64,000 bases of DNA from Pectobacterium colocasium (GTDB lineage Bacteria > Pseudomonadota > Gammaproteobacteria > Enterobacterales > Enterobacteriaceae), in contig NZ_CP084032.1 in the NCBI RefSeq assembly GCF_020181655.1, forward strand, positions 186,001 through 250,000, in the 5' to 3' direction. Under the pieces are notes generated by a model. That model was given only the letters and a program-made list of their open reading frames with translations. It did not search any database and was not told the DNA's origin. Of the stretch, positions 20,076-34,921 are shown piece after piece. Each line of letters begins with the position of its first letter. Position 1 is the first letter of the stretch. The position numbers and the translations under genes were made by a program.

Positions 20076-20705
20076 ATGGGTGTCAGAGCACAACAAAAAG
20101 AACGGACTCGTCGTTCCCTTATTGAAGCTGCATTTAGCCAGTTAAGCGCTGAGCGTAGTTTTGCCAGCCTGAGTCTGCGTGAGGTTGCCCGTGAAGCGGG
20201 TATCGCGCCGACATCTTTCTATCGTCATTTTCGTGACGTGGATGAACTGGGGCTGACAATGGTTGACGAAAGCGGGCTGATGCTGCGTCAGTTAATGCGA
20301 CAGGCTCGGCAGCGTATTGCCAAGACCGGTAGCGTAATCAGGACGTCGGTTTCCACCTTCATGGAATTTATCGGCAATAATCCTAATGCGTTCCGGCTGT
20401 TGCTGCGTGAACGTTCAGGGACGTCGGCGGCCTTTCGTGCGGCAGTCGCGCGCGAAATTCAGCATTTCATCGCAGAACTGGCGGATTATCTTGAGGTGGA
20501 AAACCATATTCCCCGCAGCTTTGCGGAAGCGCAGTCAGAAGCGATGGTGACCATTGTGTTCAGCGCGGGAGCAGAGGCGTTGGATGTTTCTTTGGAACAG
20601 CGTAAACAGCTGGAAGAACGACTGGTACTGCAACTGCGGATGATCGCCAAAGGGGCGTATTACTGGTACAGAAAAGAACACGATAGTAGTTTTACCGTGC
20701 CATAA
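20076..20705 (+). CDS. fabR: TetR-family fatty-acid regulator FabR
   Basis: FabR represses fabA and fabB according to the ratio of unsaturated to saturated acyl chains. The start is the ATG at 20076 ([20 protein letters not shown]), giving 209 residues; the frame stays open far upstream through the promoter region and those starts were rejected. The TetR helix-turn-helix reads [20 protein letters not shown], residues 36-55, and is almost identical to E. coli FabR. A TATAGT -10-like element lies at 20031-20036. yijD follows after 35 bases, probably cotranscribed. Confidence 0.96.
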   Translation: MGVRAQQKERTRRSLIEAAFSQLSAERSFASLSLREVAREAGIAPTSFYRHFRDVDELGLTMVDESGLMLRQLMRQARQRIAKTGSVIRTSVSTFMEFIGNNPNAFRLLLRERSGTSAAFRAAVAREIQHFIAELADYLEVENHIPRSFAEAQSEAMVTIVFSAGAEALDVSLEQRKQLEERLVLQLRMIAKGAYYWYRKEHDSSFTVP

Positions 20706-20740
20706 ATCCTCTATACCAACAACATGAAAAGGGAGAAACC

Positions 20741-21127
20741 ATGACAGAAAAACCTCACCAAGAAAAAGGTACGCTGGTGCTGGCGTTGATTGCGGGCTTA
20801 TCCGTCAATGGCGCATTCGCCGCCTTGTTCAGCAGTATTGTTCCGTTCTCGATTTTTCCCCTGATTGCGCTGGTATTGTCCATTTACTGCCTGCATCAAC
20901 GTTATTTGCATCACAGTATGCCGGAAGGCATTCCGATGCTGGCAGCAGCCAGTTTTCTGCTGGGATTATTGATCTACAGTGCCATCGTGCGTGTGGAATA
21001 TCCCGCTATTGGCTCGAACTTTATTCCCTCGATCCTGTGCGTGGCATTGGTTTTCTGGATTGGCCTGAAACTGCGCCGCAAAAAAGCCACGGAGTCAGTT
21101 TCAGCAGAAGAGAGTGATACGCTGTAA
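20741..21127 (+). CDS. yijD: Inner membrane protein YijD (DUF1422)
   Basis: A small 128-residue membrane protein with four hydrophobic stretches (about residues 10-32, 33-52, 64-82 and 88-106) and a charged C-terminal tail. Its function is unknown. Identification rests on the invariable position behind fabR and before trmA in enterobacteria and on the length and topology. The ATG follows GGGAGAAACC. Cotranscription with fabR is likely from the 35-base gap, hinting at a role linked to membrane lipid homeostasis, but this is speculation. Confidence 0.88.
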   Translation: MTEKPHQEKGTLVLALIAGLSVNGAFAALFSSIVPFSIFPLIALVLSIYCLHQRYLHHSMPEGIPMLAAASFLLGLLIYSAIVRVEYPAIGSNFIPSILCVALVFWIGLKLRRKKATESVSAEESDTL

Positions 21128-21168
21128 CAGGTGTGCTCTGGCGGGGTGACCCGCCAGTTGATGTGCGG

Positions 21169-22272
21169 TTACTGACGCTTTTCTAACAGCACGCCACACT
21201 CCATATGGTGGGTGTAAGGGAATTGATCGAACAGTGCCAGACGGCGAATGTCGTGGGTTTCTGAGAGCGTTTGCAGGTTATGGCTCAGCGTTTCCGGGTT
21301 GCAGGAAATATAAAGAATACGTGGATACGCCTGAACCAGTTTCACCGTTTCGTCATCCAGTCCGCTGCGCGGCGGGTCAACAAAAATGGTCTCGCACTGG
21401 TAGCTCGTCAGATCGATGCCCTGCAAGCGGTTAAACTGACGTACCCCCTGCATAGCTTGCGTGAATTCTTCTGCCGCCATACGGATAATCTGCACGTTCT
21501 CTATCTGGTTCGCGGCGATATTATATTGTGCTGCCGCAACGGATGGCTTGGCGATCTCGGTGGCCAGTACGCGTTCGAAATTTCTTGCCAGCGCGAGTGA
21601 AAAATTGCCGTTACCGCAATACAGCTCCAGCAAATCCCCTGTCGACCCTGCCGTCGCGTCCAGCGCCCACTCCAGCATCTGAATATTGATTGCCGCATTC
21701 GGCTGCGTGAAGCTGTTTTCTACCTGGCGGTAAATCATATCCCGACCCGCAACCGGCAGACATTCATCAACATAATCGCGGTCGAGGCAGATTTTGGTTT
21801 TTGTCGCACGACCAATCAACTGTAGACGGAACCCCTGCGCCGTCAGGCTATCGCGCAGCGCGCGGGCATGAGCCTGCCACTCCTCGTCCAGAGTGCGGTG
21901 ATACAGCAGCGAAACGATCACTTCGCCGCTCAGGGTAGACAGATAGTCTATCTGGAACAGTTTGCGGCGTAGAACGGAATCGGGCTGGATTGCAGCAAGC
22001 AGCGCCGGCATCAGGCGGTTGATCAACTCGCTGGCTGCCGGAAAGCGATCGACCCGAATGCGCTGTTTGGTTTGCTGGTCAAACATGATGTGGTAAAGCT
22101 CATCACCCTCGTGCCAGATACGGAACTCGGCGCGCATCCGATAGTGGCTGACGGGAGAACGAAAGACGGCAGGTTCCGGTGCATTGAACGGTGCCATCAG
22201 CCCACTCAGACGCTCGGTTTTCTCTACAAGCTGGTCGTCGTATTGTTCGATGGGCAGGATCTCTGGCGTCAT
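21169..22272 (-). CDS. trmA: tRNA (uracil-5-)-methyltransferase
   Basis: TrmA makes the T54 (m5U) of the T loop in nearly all tRNAs, and m5U341 of tmRNA, using S-adenosylmethionine. The 367-residue protein matches the enteric length (366). The SAM-binding motif [16 protein letters not shown] is near residue 212, [11 protein letters not shown] near residue 297, and the catalytic cysteine is in [11 protein letters not shown] near residue 325. The catalytic base glutamate lies in the C-terminal [12 protein letters not shown]. It is convergent with yijD and divergent from btuB. Confidence 0.97.
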   Translation of the reverse strand: MTPEILPIEQYDDQLVEKTERLSGLMAPFNAPEPAVFRSPVSHYRMRAEFRIWHEGDELYHIMFDQQTKQRIRVDRFPAASELINRLMPALLAAIQPDSVLRRKLFQIDYLSTLSGEVIVSLLYHRTLDEEWQAHARALRDSLTAQGFRLQLIGRATKTKICLDRDYVDECLPVAGRDMIYRQVENSFTQPNAAINIQMLEWALDATAGSTGDLLELYCGNGNFSLALARNFERVLATEIAKPSVAAAQYNIAANQIENVQIIRMAAEEFTQAMQGVRQFNRLQGIDLTSYQCETIFVDPPRSGLDDETVKLVQAYPRILYISCNPETLSHNLQTLSETHDIRRLALFDQFPYTHHMECGVLLEKRQ

Positions 22273-22409
22273 GGTTTTCTCGTCTGAACAGCGTCTAAAA
22301 GGGTGTTATTGGCCGGGAATTGTAGGGAATTCGGCCAGGATGTCCAGTTTTGTTACGTGATTATCCTGTAGTGATATAGAAGTCTAGACTTCCACAATTC
22401 GCGATTGTA

Positions 22410-22854
<445 letters not shown>

Positions 22855-22860
<6 letters not shown>

Positions 22861-22878
22861 TTATTATTTCTCGGATGC
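22855..22878 (+). promoter_or_regulatory. btuB translation-control hairpin
   Basis: GCATCC (22855-22860), the last bases of the aptamer, can pair with GGATGC (22873-22878) just before the btuB ATG. The same pairing sequesters the ribosome binding site in the E. coli btuB leader, so the expression platform appears conserved. Confidence 0.75.
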
Positions 22879-22885
22879 TTTAACA

Positions 22886-24760
22886 ATGATTAAAAAAGTT
22901 TCGCTGCTGACGGCGCTTTCTGTCACGGCATTTTCTGGCTGGGCGCAGGAAAACCAAAATTCGCCATCGGAAAAAAATGCCGATGACATGGTCGTAACGG
23001 CAAATCGTTTCGCACAGCCGGTTTCTTCGGTGTTGGCACCCACTACCGTAGTGACAAGAGAAGATATCGACCGCTGGCAGGCCAAGTCGCTCAATGATGT
23101 GATGCGTCGTTTACCGGGAGTAGATATTGCTGAGAGTGGTGGCCGAGGACAACTTGGTTCGATGTTTATTCGTGGCAGCAATTCTAACCATGTATTGGTG
23201 CTGGTTGACGGCGTTCGTCTTGCCTCTGCAGGAGTCTCTGGCAGTGTTGACTTCAGTCAGATACCTATGTCGTTAGTACAGCGTATTGAATATATTCGTG
23301 GTCCTCGTTCTGCTGTGTACGGTTCTGATGCTATCAGTGGCGTCATCAATATTATTACTGAACGTGCTCAGGATGGAGGCGTGCTAAATGCTGGTTACGG
23401 TTCTCATGCTTATCAAAACTATGATGGTTCAGTACGTGGTCATGTGAGTGACAATACCGTTGTCAGTGTTGCAGGAAGCTATGAAGCTACCCATGGATAT
23501 AATGTCTATCCTTCCTCGCCTTGGCCAGCTGACAGAGATAATGATGGTTATCGCAGCAAATCTTTTTGGGGATCGCTGGAACAGCGTTTCTCTGAAAATA
23601 CTTCCGGTTTTTTCCGTGCCTATGGATATGACAATAATACGGATTATGATGTTGTTGGTACCTATCAAGGAAATGATAAGCGTTATTTGAATACTCGAAA
23701 TTATGACGCGGGTCTGAAGTTCAACGAAGGTATATATTCAAGCCAATTAATTGCTAGTTACCAAACCTATGATGATCTCAATTTTAATGATGTGACCGGA
23801 AAATATAACGGCACGATTACGCAAATTGAGCAACGTAATCTGCAATGGGGCAATGTCTTCAATGTAGGAAATGGTAGCGTAAGTGTCGGAACTGACTGGC
23901 GCAATGAACGAGCGCAACCAGGAGGCAGCGCCGCCTATAATCAGGCTCATAGCCGTGACAATACAGGCATCTATTTAACGACTAAGCAGCAGTTTGGTTC
24001 TGTTACGTTAGAGGGCGCTGTTCGTGGTGATGATAATCAACAATATGGCCGACATGGCACGTGGCAAACCGGTGCTGCATGGGAGTTTGTTGACGGTTAT
24101 CGAATTATAGGTTCTTACGGTACGGCGTTTAAAGCGCCAACGTTTGACAAGATATATGACACGGCATATTCGCAGGGAAATCCCAATTTATCGCCTGAAG
24201 AAAGTAAGCAGTGGGAACTTGGCGTGGAAGGCTTAAGTGGCCCGGTGAACTGGCGGGTGTCCGGCTACCGTAATGAAGTTGATAACCTCATTAACTTTCG
24301 TTCACTCCCTCTGGGCCAGAGTACCTACGATAATATCGGTAAAGCGGTAATGACCGGTGCGGAGTTTACTGCGGCCTATGATACATGGTGGTTGTCGCAT
24401 CAGGTGACTCTGGAATATTTGGATGCCAAAGATAAAACGACAGATAAAGCTTTAGCGCGTCGTGCCCATAAGAAAGCGAAGTATGAGCTTTCAACTATGT
24501 TAAACGATGTGAACATGTCGCTAACGTGGCTTTACCAAGGTGCTCGCTCTGATTCGGATTTCGATCCTGTCACTTTCCAGCCTAAACCCGTCAAACTAGG
24601 TGGCTATAGCCTTTGGGATCTCGCTGCCTCATATCCGATCACCTCTCATCTGACAGTTCGTGGTAGAATCGCCAACCTGTTTGATAAAGATTATGAGACG
24701 GCATATGGCTACCGCACGGCAGGGCGAGAATACTATCTCACCGGAAGCTATACCTTCTAA
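22886..24760 (+). CDS. btuB: Outer membrane TonB-dependent vitamin B12 receptor
   Basis: BtuB is a 22-strand beta-barrel that takes cobalamins across the outer membrane using TonB energy, and is commonly exploited by phages and colicins. The 624-residue precursor has a signal peptide ending near SGWA, a TonB box DDMVVTANRF near residue 33, a plug domain (VMRRLPGVDIAESGGRGQLGS, IRGPRSAVYGSDAISGVINI) and a C-terminal barrel ending in aromatic Phe (SYTF). E. coli BtuB is 614 residues. Codons for about residues 80-400 are clearly more AT-rich than the rest (one 60-base line, 23641-23700, has about 20 G+C). It is controlled by the upstream riboswitch and its 3' end overlaps murI by 56 bases. Confidence 0.96.
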   Translation: MIKKVSLLTALSVTAFSGWAQENQNSPSEKNADDMVVTANRFAQPVSSVLAPTTVVTREDIDRWQAKSLNDVMRRLPGVDIAESGGRGQLGSMFIRGSNSNHVLVLVDGVRLASAGVSGSVDFSQIPMSLVQRIEYIRGPRSAVYGSDAISGVINIITERAQDGGVLNAGYGSHAYQNYDGSVRGHVSDNTVVSVAGSYEATHGYNVYPSSPWPADRDNDGYRSKSFWGSLEQRFSENTSGFFRAYGYDNNTDYDVVGTYQGNDKRYLNTRNYDAGLKFNEGIYSSQLIASYQTYDDLNFNDVTGKYNGTITQIEQRNLQWGNVFNVGNGSVSVGTDWRNERAQPGGSAAYNQAHSRDNTGIYLTTKQQFGSVTLEGAVRGDDNQQYGRHGTWQTGAAWEFVDGYRIIGSYGTAFKAPTFDKIYDTAYSQGNPNLSPEESKQWELGVEGLSGPVNWRVSGYRNEVDNLINFRSLPLGQSTYDNIGKAVMTGAEFTAAYDTWWLSHQVTLEYLDAKDKTTDKALARRAHKKAKYELSTMLNDVNMSLTWLYQGARSDSDFDPVTFQPKPVKLGGYSLWDLAASYPITSHLTVRGRIANLFDKDYETAYGYRTAGREYYLTGSYTF

Positions 24761-25562
24761 CCTGCCATCCCGTCCTACGGTTCTGGTCTTCGATTCCGGC
24801 GTAGGCGGGCTGTCTGTTTATGATGAAATCCGGCAACTCTTGCCGGATCTTCACTATATATACGCATTCGATAACGAAGCGTTTCCCTATGGTGAGAAAT
24901 CACAGCAGTTTATTATCGAGCGCGTGGTTGAGATTGTTAACGCAGTTCAACTACGCCATCAGCTCGCACTGGTTGTGATTGCCTGTAATACGGCGAGTAC
25001 GATTTCCCTTCCAGCGTTACGTGAGCGTTTTGCTTTCCCTGTCGTGGGCGTCGTTCCTGCGGTGAAGCCGGCAGCTAAGCTGACGCGCAACGGCGTTGTT
25101 GGCCTACTGGCGACGCGCGCAACGGTTCAGCGCCCCTATACGTACGAACTGATTGCCCGTTTTGCGACGGATTGCCAGATTTTGTCGCTGGGGTCGTCAG
25201 AGCTGGTTGAATTGGCAGAAGCGAAATTGCAGGGGGAGACGATTTCCATTTCCGAACTGCAAAAAATCCTGCGTCCCTGGCTGCGTTTACCGGAGCCGCC
25301 AGATACGGTTGTACTAGGTTGTACGCATTTTCCGTTGTTAGCAGAAGAGCTGAAAGCGGCATTGCCAGATGGCACGCGTCTTGTCGATTCCGGTGCTGCT
25401 ATCGCCAGAAGAACCGCGTGGCTCATTGCCAATCTGGATAATCCACCGCTTTCGACAGATAAGAATCTGGTTTATTGCCTGGCGATTACACCTAAAGTCG
25501 CTACGCTGTGGCCAATATTGCAGCGTTATGGCTTCGATTCGCTGGAAAAACTGCCACTTTGA
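24705..25562 (+). CDS. murI: Glutamate racemase
   Basis: MurI converts L-glutamate to the D-glutamate needed for peptidoglycan. The 285-residue enzyme, the same length as in E. coli, has the family signature VFDSGVGGLSVYDE near residue 25 and the two catalytic cysteines in VIACNTAST and VVLGCTHFPLL. The start at the ATG at 24705 (MATARQGENT) lies within btuB in another frame, giving a 56-base overlap; the same arrangement is known in E. coli, which supports this start over shorter ones. The rrn operon follows. Confidence 0.95.
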   Translation: MATARQGENTISPEAIPSNLPSRPTVLVFDSGVGGLSVYDEIRQLLPDLHYIYAFDNEAFPYGEKSQQFIIERVVEIVNAVQLRHQLALVVIACNTASTISLPALRERFAFPVVGVVPAVKPAAKLTRNGVVGLLATRATVQRPYTYELIARFATDCQILSLGSSELVELAEAKLQGETISISELQKILRPWLRLPEPPDTVVLGCTHFPLLAEELKAALPDGTRLVDSGAAIARRTAWLIANLDNPPLSTDKNLVYCLAITPKVATLWPILQRYGFDSLEKLPL

Positions 25563-25613
25563 TAGCCTTATGGGTAAATAGTAGACAAACGATAATTTTT
25601 TTGCATTTAGCGC

Positions 25614-25748
25614 TTGTCAGGCGGCGAGAAGTCCCTATAATGCGCCTCCACTGACACGGCAACAGCGACACGCGGTTGCGGTAACAGCAAAAAAGATTTC
25701 ATAAAGCAGTCAGCAATGACTTGACTTTAAAGCGGATTAGCATAGTAT
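25614..25748 (+). promoter_or_regulatory. rrn promoters P1 and P2
   Basis: P1: TTGTCA (25614-25619), 16-bp spacer, TATAAT (25636-25641), followed by a GC-rich discriminator GCGCCTCC typical of stringently controlled rRNA promoters. P2: TTGACT (25721-25726), 16-bp spacer, TAGTAT (25743-25748). The spacing of the two promoters resembles E. coli rrn operons. Confidence 0.9.
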
Positions 25749-25779
25749 ATGCGACCCGCGCCACGAGAGATTGTGGCAC

Positions 25780-25791
25780 TGCTCTTTAACA
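25780..25791 (+). promoter_or_regulatory. boxA antitermination element of the rrn leader
   Basis: TGCTCTTTAACA matches boxA, the NusB/NusE loading site; a boxB-like stem (GCCACGAG...TTGTGGC) precedes it. Confidence 0.85.
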
Positions 25792-25941
25792 ATTTAATCA
25801 GACAATCTGTGTGGGCACTCACAAGACCGTATCTTAACGATACAAAAAGTCTTGAAGAGTGAACAACAGTAAATTCATTACGAATAAACAGTTTTAATTC
25901 TTTGAGCATCGCTGACGAGTTCAGCAAATCAAACAAATCTT

Positions 25942-27483
<1,542 letters not shown>

Positions 27484-27569
27484 CCAAGAAGATGTAGGTT
27501 GAGTGAAGTGCTCACACAGATTGTCTGATGAAAATAATGAGCAAAAGCGTCAACAAAGTACGGTGTCGT

Positions 27570-27645
27570 GTCCCCTTCGTCTAGAGGCCTAGGACACCGC
27601 CCTTTCACGGCGGTAACAGGGGTTCGAATCCCCTAGGGGACGCCA
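27570..27645 (+). tRNA. gltT: tRNA-Glu (anticodon TTC) in the 16S-23S spacer
   Basis: A 76-base gene beginning GTCCCCTTCGTCTAGAGG and ending with encoded CCA. Acceptor GTCCCCT pairs with AGGGGAC; anticodon loop CTTTCAC contains TTC. It marks this as a tRNA-Glu type rrn operon rather than an Ile-Ala type. The specific gene symbol is by analogy with rrnB. Confidence 0.97.
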
Positions 27646-27743
27646 GCGCATCCGACCATTCCGGTGAAAGCGGGGGTCTTCAGTAAGTAGCCTGCTTACC
27701 TCATATCTTAAAACTGATTAGCGATAGTCAGGGTTTAAGATAT

Positions 27744-27755
27744 TGCTCTTTAACA
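27744..27755 (+). promoter_or_regulatory. boxA of the 16S-23S spacer
   Basis: A second TGCTCTTTAACA, identical to the leader boxA, precedes the 23S gene and should renew the antitermination complex. Confidence 0.85.
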
Positions 27756-27904
27756 ATCTGGAACAAGCTGAAAATTGAAACATGACAGCTGAACATGCAT
27801 TGATGCCTTCGGGTGTGAATGGTGCATCAGTCTGTCAATGAGTCTCTCAAATAATCACAGCACGATGATGACTTTGATTTATCAAAGACACCTTCGGGTT
27901 GTGA

Positions 27905-30811
<2,907 letters not shown>

Positions 30812-30944
30812 ACAACACCGAAGGTGTTTTGAGTGATGATGACTCATAAAAAACAATACTCAGCTTGTTCGAAGATTGGTTCTGATGGTTGTGCAGAGAG
30901 AAGCGAAAGCGACTGAAGTGCGACGGTTGGAATGAAACAGAATT

Positions 30945-31064
30945 TGCCTGGCGGCGATAGCGCGGTGGTCCCACCTGACCCCATGCCGAACTCAGAAGTG
31001 AAACGCCGTAGCGCCGATGGTAGTGTGGGGCTTCCCCATGTGAGAGTAGGGAACTGCCAGGCAT
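30945..31064 (+). rRNA. rrf: 5S ribosomal RNA
   Basis: A 120-base gene from TGCCTGGCGGCGATAGCGC to CTGCCAGGCAT, with the terminal helix complementary and internal sequence nearly identical to E. coli 5S. Confidence 0.98.
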
Positions 31065-31077
31065 CAAATAGTGGAAG

Positions 31078-31104
31078 GCCCCTGTCGAAAGACAGGGGCT
31101 TTTT
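31078..31104 (+). terminator. rrn operon terminator
   Basis: A perfect nine-base stem GCCCCTGTC / GACAGGGGC with a GAAA tetraloop is followed by TTTTT, 14 bases after the 5S gene. Confidence 0.95.
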
Positions 31105-31220
31105 GCTGTGCGCGTCGATGCAATCAAGCTGATTTTATCCGTACCCATAGTGAAAGACCGCCTCTATCCTGCGTAGATCAGGTAGACTATGTCATATCTG
31201 AATTAGTCGGTATCTCTATT

Positions 31221-32258
31221 ATGGCGTCGAGCGTTATTTCATTGAAGTCTTATAACTCTTTCTCATTACCCGTTTCCGCATCTTGTATTAAGGTTGCGGA
31301 TACTCAGGAGAAATTGATTGAAGGATGGCGCGTCGCCAGTGAATCACGAGAGCCGATTTTGTTGCTAGGAGAAGGGAGTAATGTCCTTTTTCTCGAAGAT
31401 TTCTTAGGTACTATTCTGCTAAATCGGCTCAAGGGTATAGATATTCGAGAAGAAAGTGACGGCTGGTATATTCATGTCGGAGCCGGCGAGAACTGGCATC
31501 AATTAGTTGAATGTACGCTCAAGTGTGGTGTTCCCGGATTAGAAAATCTGGCATTAATTCCCGGATGTGTGGGTTCTGCACCGATACAGAATATTGGTGC
31601 GTATGGTATCGAGTTACAGCATGTTTGTGATTATGTTGACGTGCTGGATCTGACTGAAGGTAACGTCATGCGTTTTACCTCTGAGGAATGCCAGTTCGAT
31701 TACCGTGAAAGCATATTTAAGCATCAATACCGCGCTGGGTTTGCGATTACCGCAGTAGGGTTCTTTTTAAAGAAAGAGTGGAACCCGGTACTTAACTATG
31801 GCGATTTGGTCAAATTGGACCCTGCAACCGTTACGCCACAGCAGATATTTGATTCCGTGTGCCATATGCGTCGAAGTAAGCTTCCAGATCCTACCGTGAC
31901 AGGTAATGCTGGTAGCTTCTTCAAAAACCCGATAATTACACCACAGCATGCTGAATGCATTTTACGAGAGTATCCGCACGCTCCTCAGTATTTACAAGCC
32001 GATGGAAACGTTAAATTGGCCGCTGGATGGCTAATTGATCAGTGTAATCTTAAAGGATTTCAGCTTGGTGGTGCGGCTGTGCACGAGAAGCAGGCATTGG
32101 TTCTAATTAATAAAAACAATGCAAAAAGTTCAGATATTGTCGAATTAGCGCGTCATGTTCGTAACCAGGTTGCTGAGAAATTCTCCATACATCTGGAGCC
32201 AGAGGTCCGCTTTATTGCTGCGTCTGGAGAGGTCAATGCCATCGAGGTATTATCATGA
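31221..32258 (+). CDS. murB: UDP-N-acetylenolpyruvoylglucosamine reductase
   Basis: MurB is the FAD- and NADPH-dependent enzyme that makes UDP-N-acetylmuramate for peptidoglycan. The start is the ATG at 31221 ([14 protein letters not shown]), giving 345 residues against 342 in E. coli; the frame is open upstream through the rrn terminator and those starts were rejected. The FAD-binding [13 protein letters not shown] near residue 50, [21 protein letters not shown] near residue 115, and [10 protein letters not shown] with the catalytic serine near residue 230 are intact. It overlaps birA by four bases. The gene is noticeably more AT-rich than its neighbours outside the murB-birA-coaA block. Confidence 0.96.
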   Translation: MASSVISLKSYNSFSLPVSASCIKVADTQEKLIEGWRVASESREPILLLGEGSNVLFLEDFLGTILLNRLKGIDIREESDGWYIHVGAGENWHQLVECTLKCGVPGLENLALIPGCVGSAPIQNIGAYGIELQHVCDYVDVLDLTEGNVMRFTSEECQFDYRESIFKHQYRAGFAITAVGFFLKKEWNPVLNYGDLVKLDPATVTPQQIFDSVCHMRRSKLPDPTVTGNAGSFFKNPIITPQHAECILREYPHAPQYLQADGNVKLAAGWLIDQCNLKGFQLGGAAVHEKQALVLINKNNAKSSDIVELARHVRNQVAEKFSIHLEPEVRFIAASGEVNAIEVLS

Positions 32259-33214
32259 AAGATATTACGGTTCCCCTTAAATTAATCAGAATTCTCTCTG
32301 ATGGTGAATTTTATTCCGGTGAGTTACTGGGTGAAATGATGGGGATGAGTCGAGCTGCGATTAATAAACATATTCAGACCATACGTGATTGGGGAATTGA
32401 TGTTTTTACTGTGACGGGTAAGGGCTATTCTTTACCTGCGCCTATGCAGTTATTAGATGAGGAGATTATCCTCAAGCATCTACCCGAAGGTGGAGTGACA
32501 GTTTTACCTGTCGTTGATTCTACTAATCAGTATATTTTAGATCGCCTGGACTCCTTATCCTCCGGTGATGCATGTCTTGCTGAATATCAGCAATCTGGGC
32601 GTGGTCGTCGAGGCCGGCAATGGTTTTCGCCCTTTGGTGCAAATTTGTATTTGTCCTTATATTGGCGCCTAGAACAGGGGCCAGCAGCAGCTGTCGGGGT
32701 TAGTTTGGTTATCGGTATCGTAATGGCAGAAGTGCTACATAAGCTTGGTGCTGATGGTGTACGAGTCAAATGGCCCAATGATTTATATCTGAAGGATAGA
32801 AAACTCGCCGGTATTCTTGTCGAACTCACTGGAAAAACGGGGGATGCGGCTAATCTGGTTATGGGTGCGGGCATTAATTTACAAATGAGAGAACCTGCTT
32901 CAGATACAATTAGTCAAGGCTGGATAAATTTACAAGAAGCAGGTATAGGTATTAATCGTAATACGCTTGCTTCGACTCTTATTTCTGAATTAAGGAATGC
33001 TTTAGCTATCTTTGAACTACAGGGTCTTGAACCATTCATTCCTCGATGGGAAAAATTGGATAATTATTTTAATCGCCCAGTTCGGTTGATTATTGGTAAT
33101 CGTGAAATATATGGGACTGACCGAGGAATAGATCGCCAGGGTGCATTGCTATTAGAAAACGACGGTTTAGTTACACCATATATTGGTGGGGAAATTTCTC
33201 TACGTGGTGCATGA
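32255..33214 (+). CDS. birA: Bifunctional biotin-[acetyl-CoA-carboxylase] ligase / biotin operon repressor
   Basis: BirA makes biotinyl-5'-AMP, transfers biotin to the acetyl-CoA carboxylase carrier protein, and as a dimer represses the bio operon. The 319-residue protein has an N-terminal winged helix ([20 protein letters not shown], residues 22-41), the biotinyl-AMP loop [12 protein letters not shown] near residue 115 (E. coli has GRGRRGRKW, so a Lys to Gln change follows the glycine), KWPNDLY near residue 172 and the small C-terminal domain. Its ATG overlaps the murB stop (ATGA), implying translational coupling. Base composition is low in G+C (about 35% in 32281-32340). Confidence 0.95.
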   Translation: MKDITVPLKLIRILSDGEFYSGELLGEMMGMSRAAINKHIQTIRDWGIDVFTVTGKGYSLPAPMQLLDEEIILKHLPEGGVTVLPVVDSTNQYILDRLDSLSSGDACLAEYQQSGRGRRGRQWFSPFGANLYLSLYWRLEQGPAAAVGVSLVIGIVMAEVLHKLGADGVRVKWPNDLYLKDRKLAGILVELTGKTGDAANLVMGAGINLQMREPASDTISQGWINLQEAGIGINRNTLASTLISELRNALAIFELQGLEPFIPRWEKLDNYFNRPVRLIIGNREIYGTDRGIDRQGALLLENDGLVTPYIGGEISLRGA

Positions 33215-33236
33215 AAAAGGGGGACTCCCCCTTTTT
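33214..33236. terminator. Bidirectional terminator between birA and coaA
   Basis: AAAAAGGGGG ACT CCCCCTTTTT is a perfect ten-base stem with A- and T-runs on both sides, serving both convergent genes. It begins on the last base of the birA stop codon. Confidence 0.92.
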
Positions 33237-33253
33237 ACATATTTACTCGCTTG

Positions 33254-34204
33254 TCACTTTCTTAACCTAACACATTCAACTGCATGATTAGCGCTTTTAG
33301 TCATAATAAGGCTAGCTCTTTCCCGCGTGGGTAGAATATTTTCTTTTAGATTCAGTCCGTTAATTTCTTTCCATAATTGAGATGCAATGCCGACAGCTTC
33401 TTCTTCCGTCAGTTTCGCATAATTATGAAAGTATGAGTTCGGATTTGAGAAAGCACCTTGCCTAAATTTCAAGAAACGATTTATATACCATGTCTGTAGC
33501 AATGCTTCAGGTGCATCAACGTAGATAGAGAAGTCTACAAAGTCAGAGACGAAAACTCTATGTGGATCATGTGGATAGTCCATTCCACTTTGTAGAACAT
33601 TCAAACCTTCTAATATTAAGATATCAGGTTGCTCCAACACTTTATTGTTATCAGGAACGATATCGTAGGTTAGATGAGAATACGTTGGGGCTGTGACTTT
33701 GTGTGTCCCTGATTTTATATCAGAAACAAATTTTACCAGGCTATGCATATCGTATGATTGCGGAAAGCCTTTTTTCTTCATCAAATCACGTGCTTTTAAC
33801 ACCTTATTTGGATGAAGAAATCCGTCGGTTGTAATGAGTTCTACACTTCGATGTTCCGGCCAGCGGCTTAATAATGCTTGGAGCACACGGGCTGTGGTAC
33901 TTTTTCCCACGGCGACGCTACCCGCAATACCAATTATGTAAGGTATCTTTTGGCCATCCGTACCTAAGAACTGCTCAAGCACGGCCTGACGGCGTAAATT
34001 AGAGCTGATATAAAAATTGAGCAGGCGGGATAGTGGCAGATAAATTTCTGCGACTTCGTCTAATGAAAGGTCTTCGTTAATCCCTTTGAGCTTAACGATT
34101 TCTTCCTCTGTCAGCGTTAACGGGACGGAATCGCGCAAGGCGGCCCATTGGCTGCGATTAAATTGTAGATATGGCGTGGCCAAGGATTGCTCTCTATTGC
34201 TCAT
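33254..34204 (-). CDS. coaA: Type I pantothenate kinase
   Basis: CoaA phosphorylates pantothenate, the rate-limiting step of coenzyme A synthesis, and is feedback inhibited by CoA. The start at the ATG at 34204 ([20 protein letters not shown]) gives 316 residues, identical to E. coli; the frame is open to 34342 but that extension has no homology. The P-loop GSVAVGKST lies near residue 95, followed by TTDGFLHPN and the pantothenate-binding [13 protein letters not shown]. The gene is convergent with birA, as in E. coli, and shares the bidirectional terminator. An IS5-type element lies 216 bases upstream. Confidence 0.97.
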   Translation of the reverse strand: MSNREQSLATPYLQFNRSQWAALRDSVPLTLTEEEIVKLKGINEDLSLDEVAEIYLPLSRLLNFYISSNLRRQAVLEQFLGTDGQKIPYIIGIAGSVAVGKSTTARVLQALLSRWPEHRSVELITTDGFLHPNKVLKARDLMKKKGFPQSYDMHSLVKFVSDIKSGTHKVTAPTYSHLTYDIVPDNNKVLEQPDILILEGLNVLQSGMDYPHDPHRVFVSDFVDFSIYVDAPEALLQTWYINRFLKFRQGAFSNPNSYFHNYAKLTEEEAVGIASQLWKEINGLNLKENILPTRERASLIMTKSANHAVECVRLRK

Positions 34205-34375
34205 AAGTCGTGTTCTGCCTGCTTCACAGGTAAGAAAAGGGACTCTCAGCCAGCGAAGAAAACGGGCTATTAGTTTAGCCAACGCTATGATCGCGGCACC
34301 TTTTCTTATGTAATAAATTTTTGATAATGGGCAGGTTAACACTTTGCTGATAGAAAGAAGAAGAGAAAATCGGTT

Positions 34376-34414
34376 CTGTACCCGATGCTTCTATAGTTTA
34401 CGCATCGGGTACAG
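34376..34414. terminator. 13-bp inverted repeat, probable former terminator of the acetyltransferase gene
   Basis: CTGTACCCGATGC (34376-34388) and GCATCGGGTACAG (34402-34414) are perfect complements around a 13-base loop. On the minus strand the stem is followed by AACCGATTTTC, a weak U-run. Before the IS insertion this hairpin would have followed the acetyltransferase stop codon directly. Confidence 0.5.
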
Positions 34415-34429
34415 GCTAGGCTGTGTCCC

Positions 34430-34921
34430 TTAACTTAACACTCGCTTCAAAAATAACCGGATCGCCCCCAGTTTAAGCATACTCAGATAATTTCTTGCTG
34501 TTTTTTCTGAGCGTGTAGCGATGCGACGATTTTCCTTTAATCCCGCAAAGCAGCGCTCCACAACATTGCGTTTTTTGTACAACCGGCTATTGAGTTTTCT
34601 GCGTCTATCCTGACTGGCTTTCTCATTCCGTTTAAAAGGGATGACTGACTTTATTCCCTTAACCTTCAAATAAATACGAAGACTTTTCCCTGAGTATCCC
34701 TTATCCGCCAGTACAGCTTTTGGACGCGATTTCAGGCACCCACTTTTACGAATAACACCAACTCGGTTGAGCAGGTCTTTTGCATACTGGCTTTCGTGGG
34801 CTTGCCCACCGCTCAGACAGAAACTTAATGGCAATCCGGTGCCATCTGTCGCCAGATGGATCTTGGTGCCAAAGCCGCCGCGAGAGCGACCCAGCCCATG
34901 ATCGTCGAGTTCATCGGGATG
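34430..34921 (-). CDS. IS5-family transposase, second reading frame (catalytic C-terminal half)
   Basis: About 163 residues continue the transposase from the A7 slippage site (reading HPDELDDHGLGRSRGGFG). The second catalytic aspartate is in LADKGYSG, and the glutamate signature Y(2)R(3)E(6)K is complete in YKKRNVVERCFAGLK. The frame has no ATG of its own near the junction; a TTG at 34834 is the first internal start, but fusion by frameshifting is more likely. All catalytic residues are present, so the element may still be active. Confidence 0.85.
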   Translation of the reverse strand, partial: HPDELDDHGLGRSRGGFGTKIHLATDGTGLPLSFCLSGGQAHESQYAKDLLNRVGVIRKSGCLKSRPKAVLADKGYSGKSLRIYLKVKGIKSVIPFKRNEKASQDRRRKLNSRLYKKRNVVERCFAGLKENRRIATRSEKTARNYLSMLKLGAIRLFLKRVLS

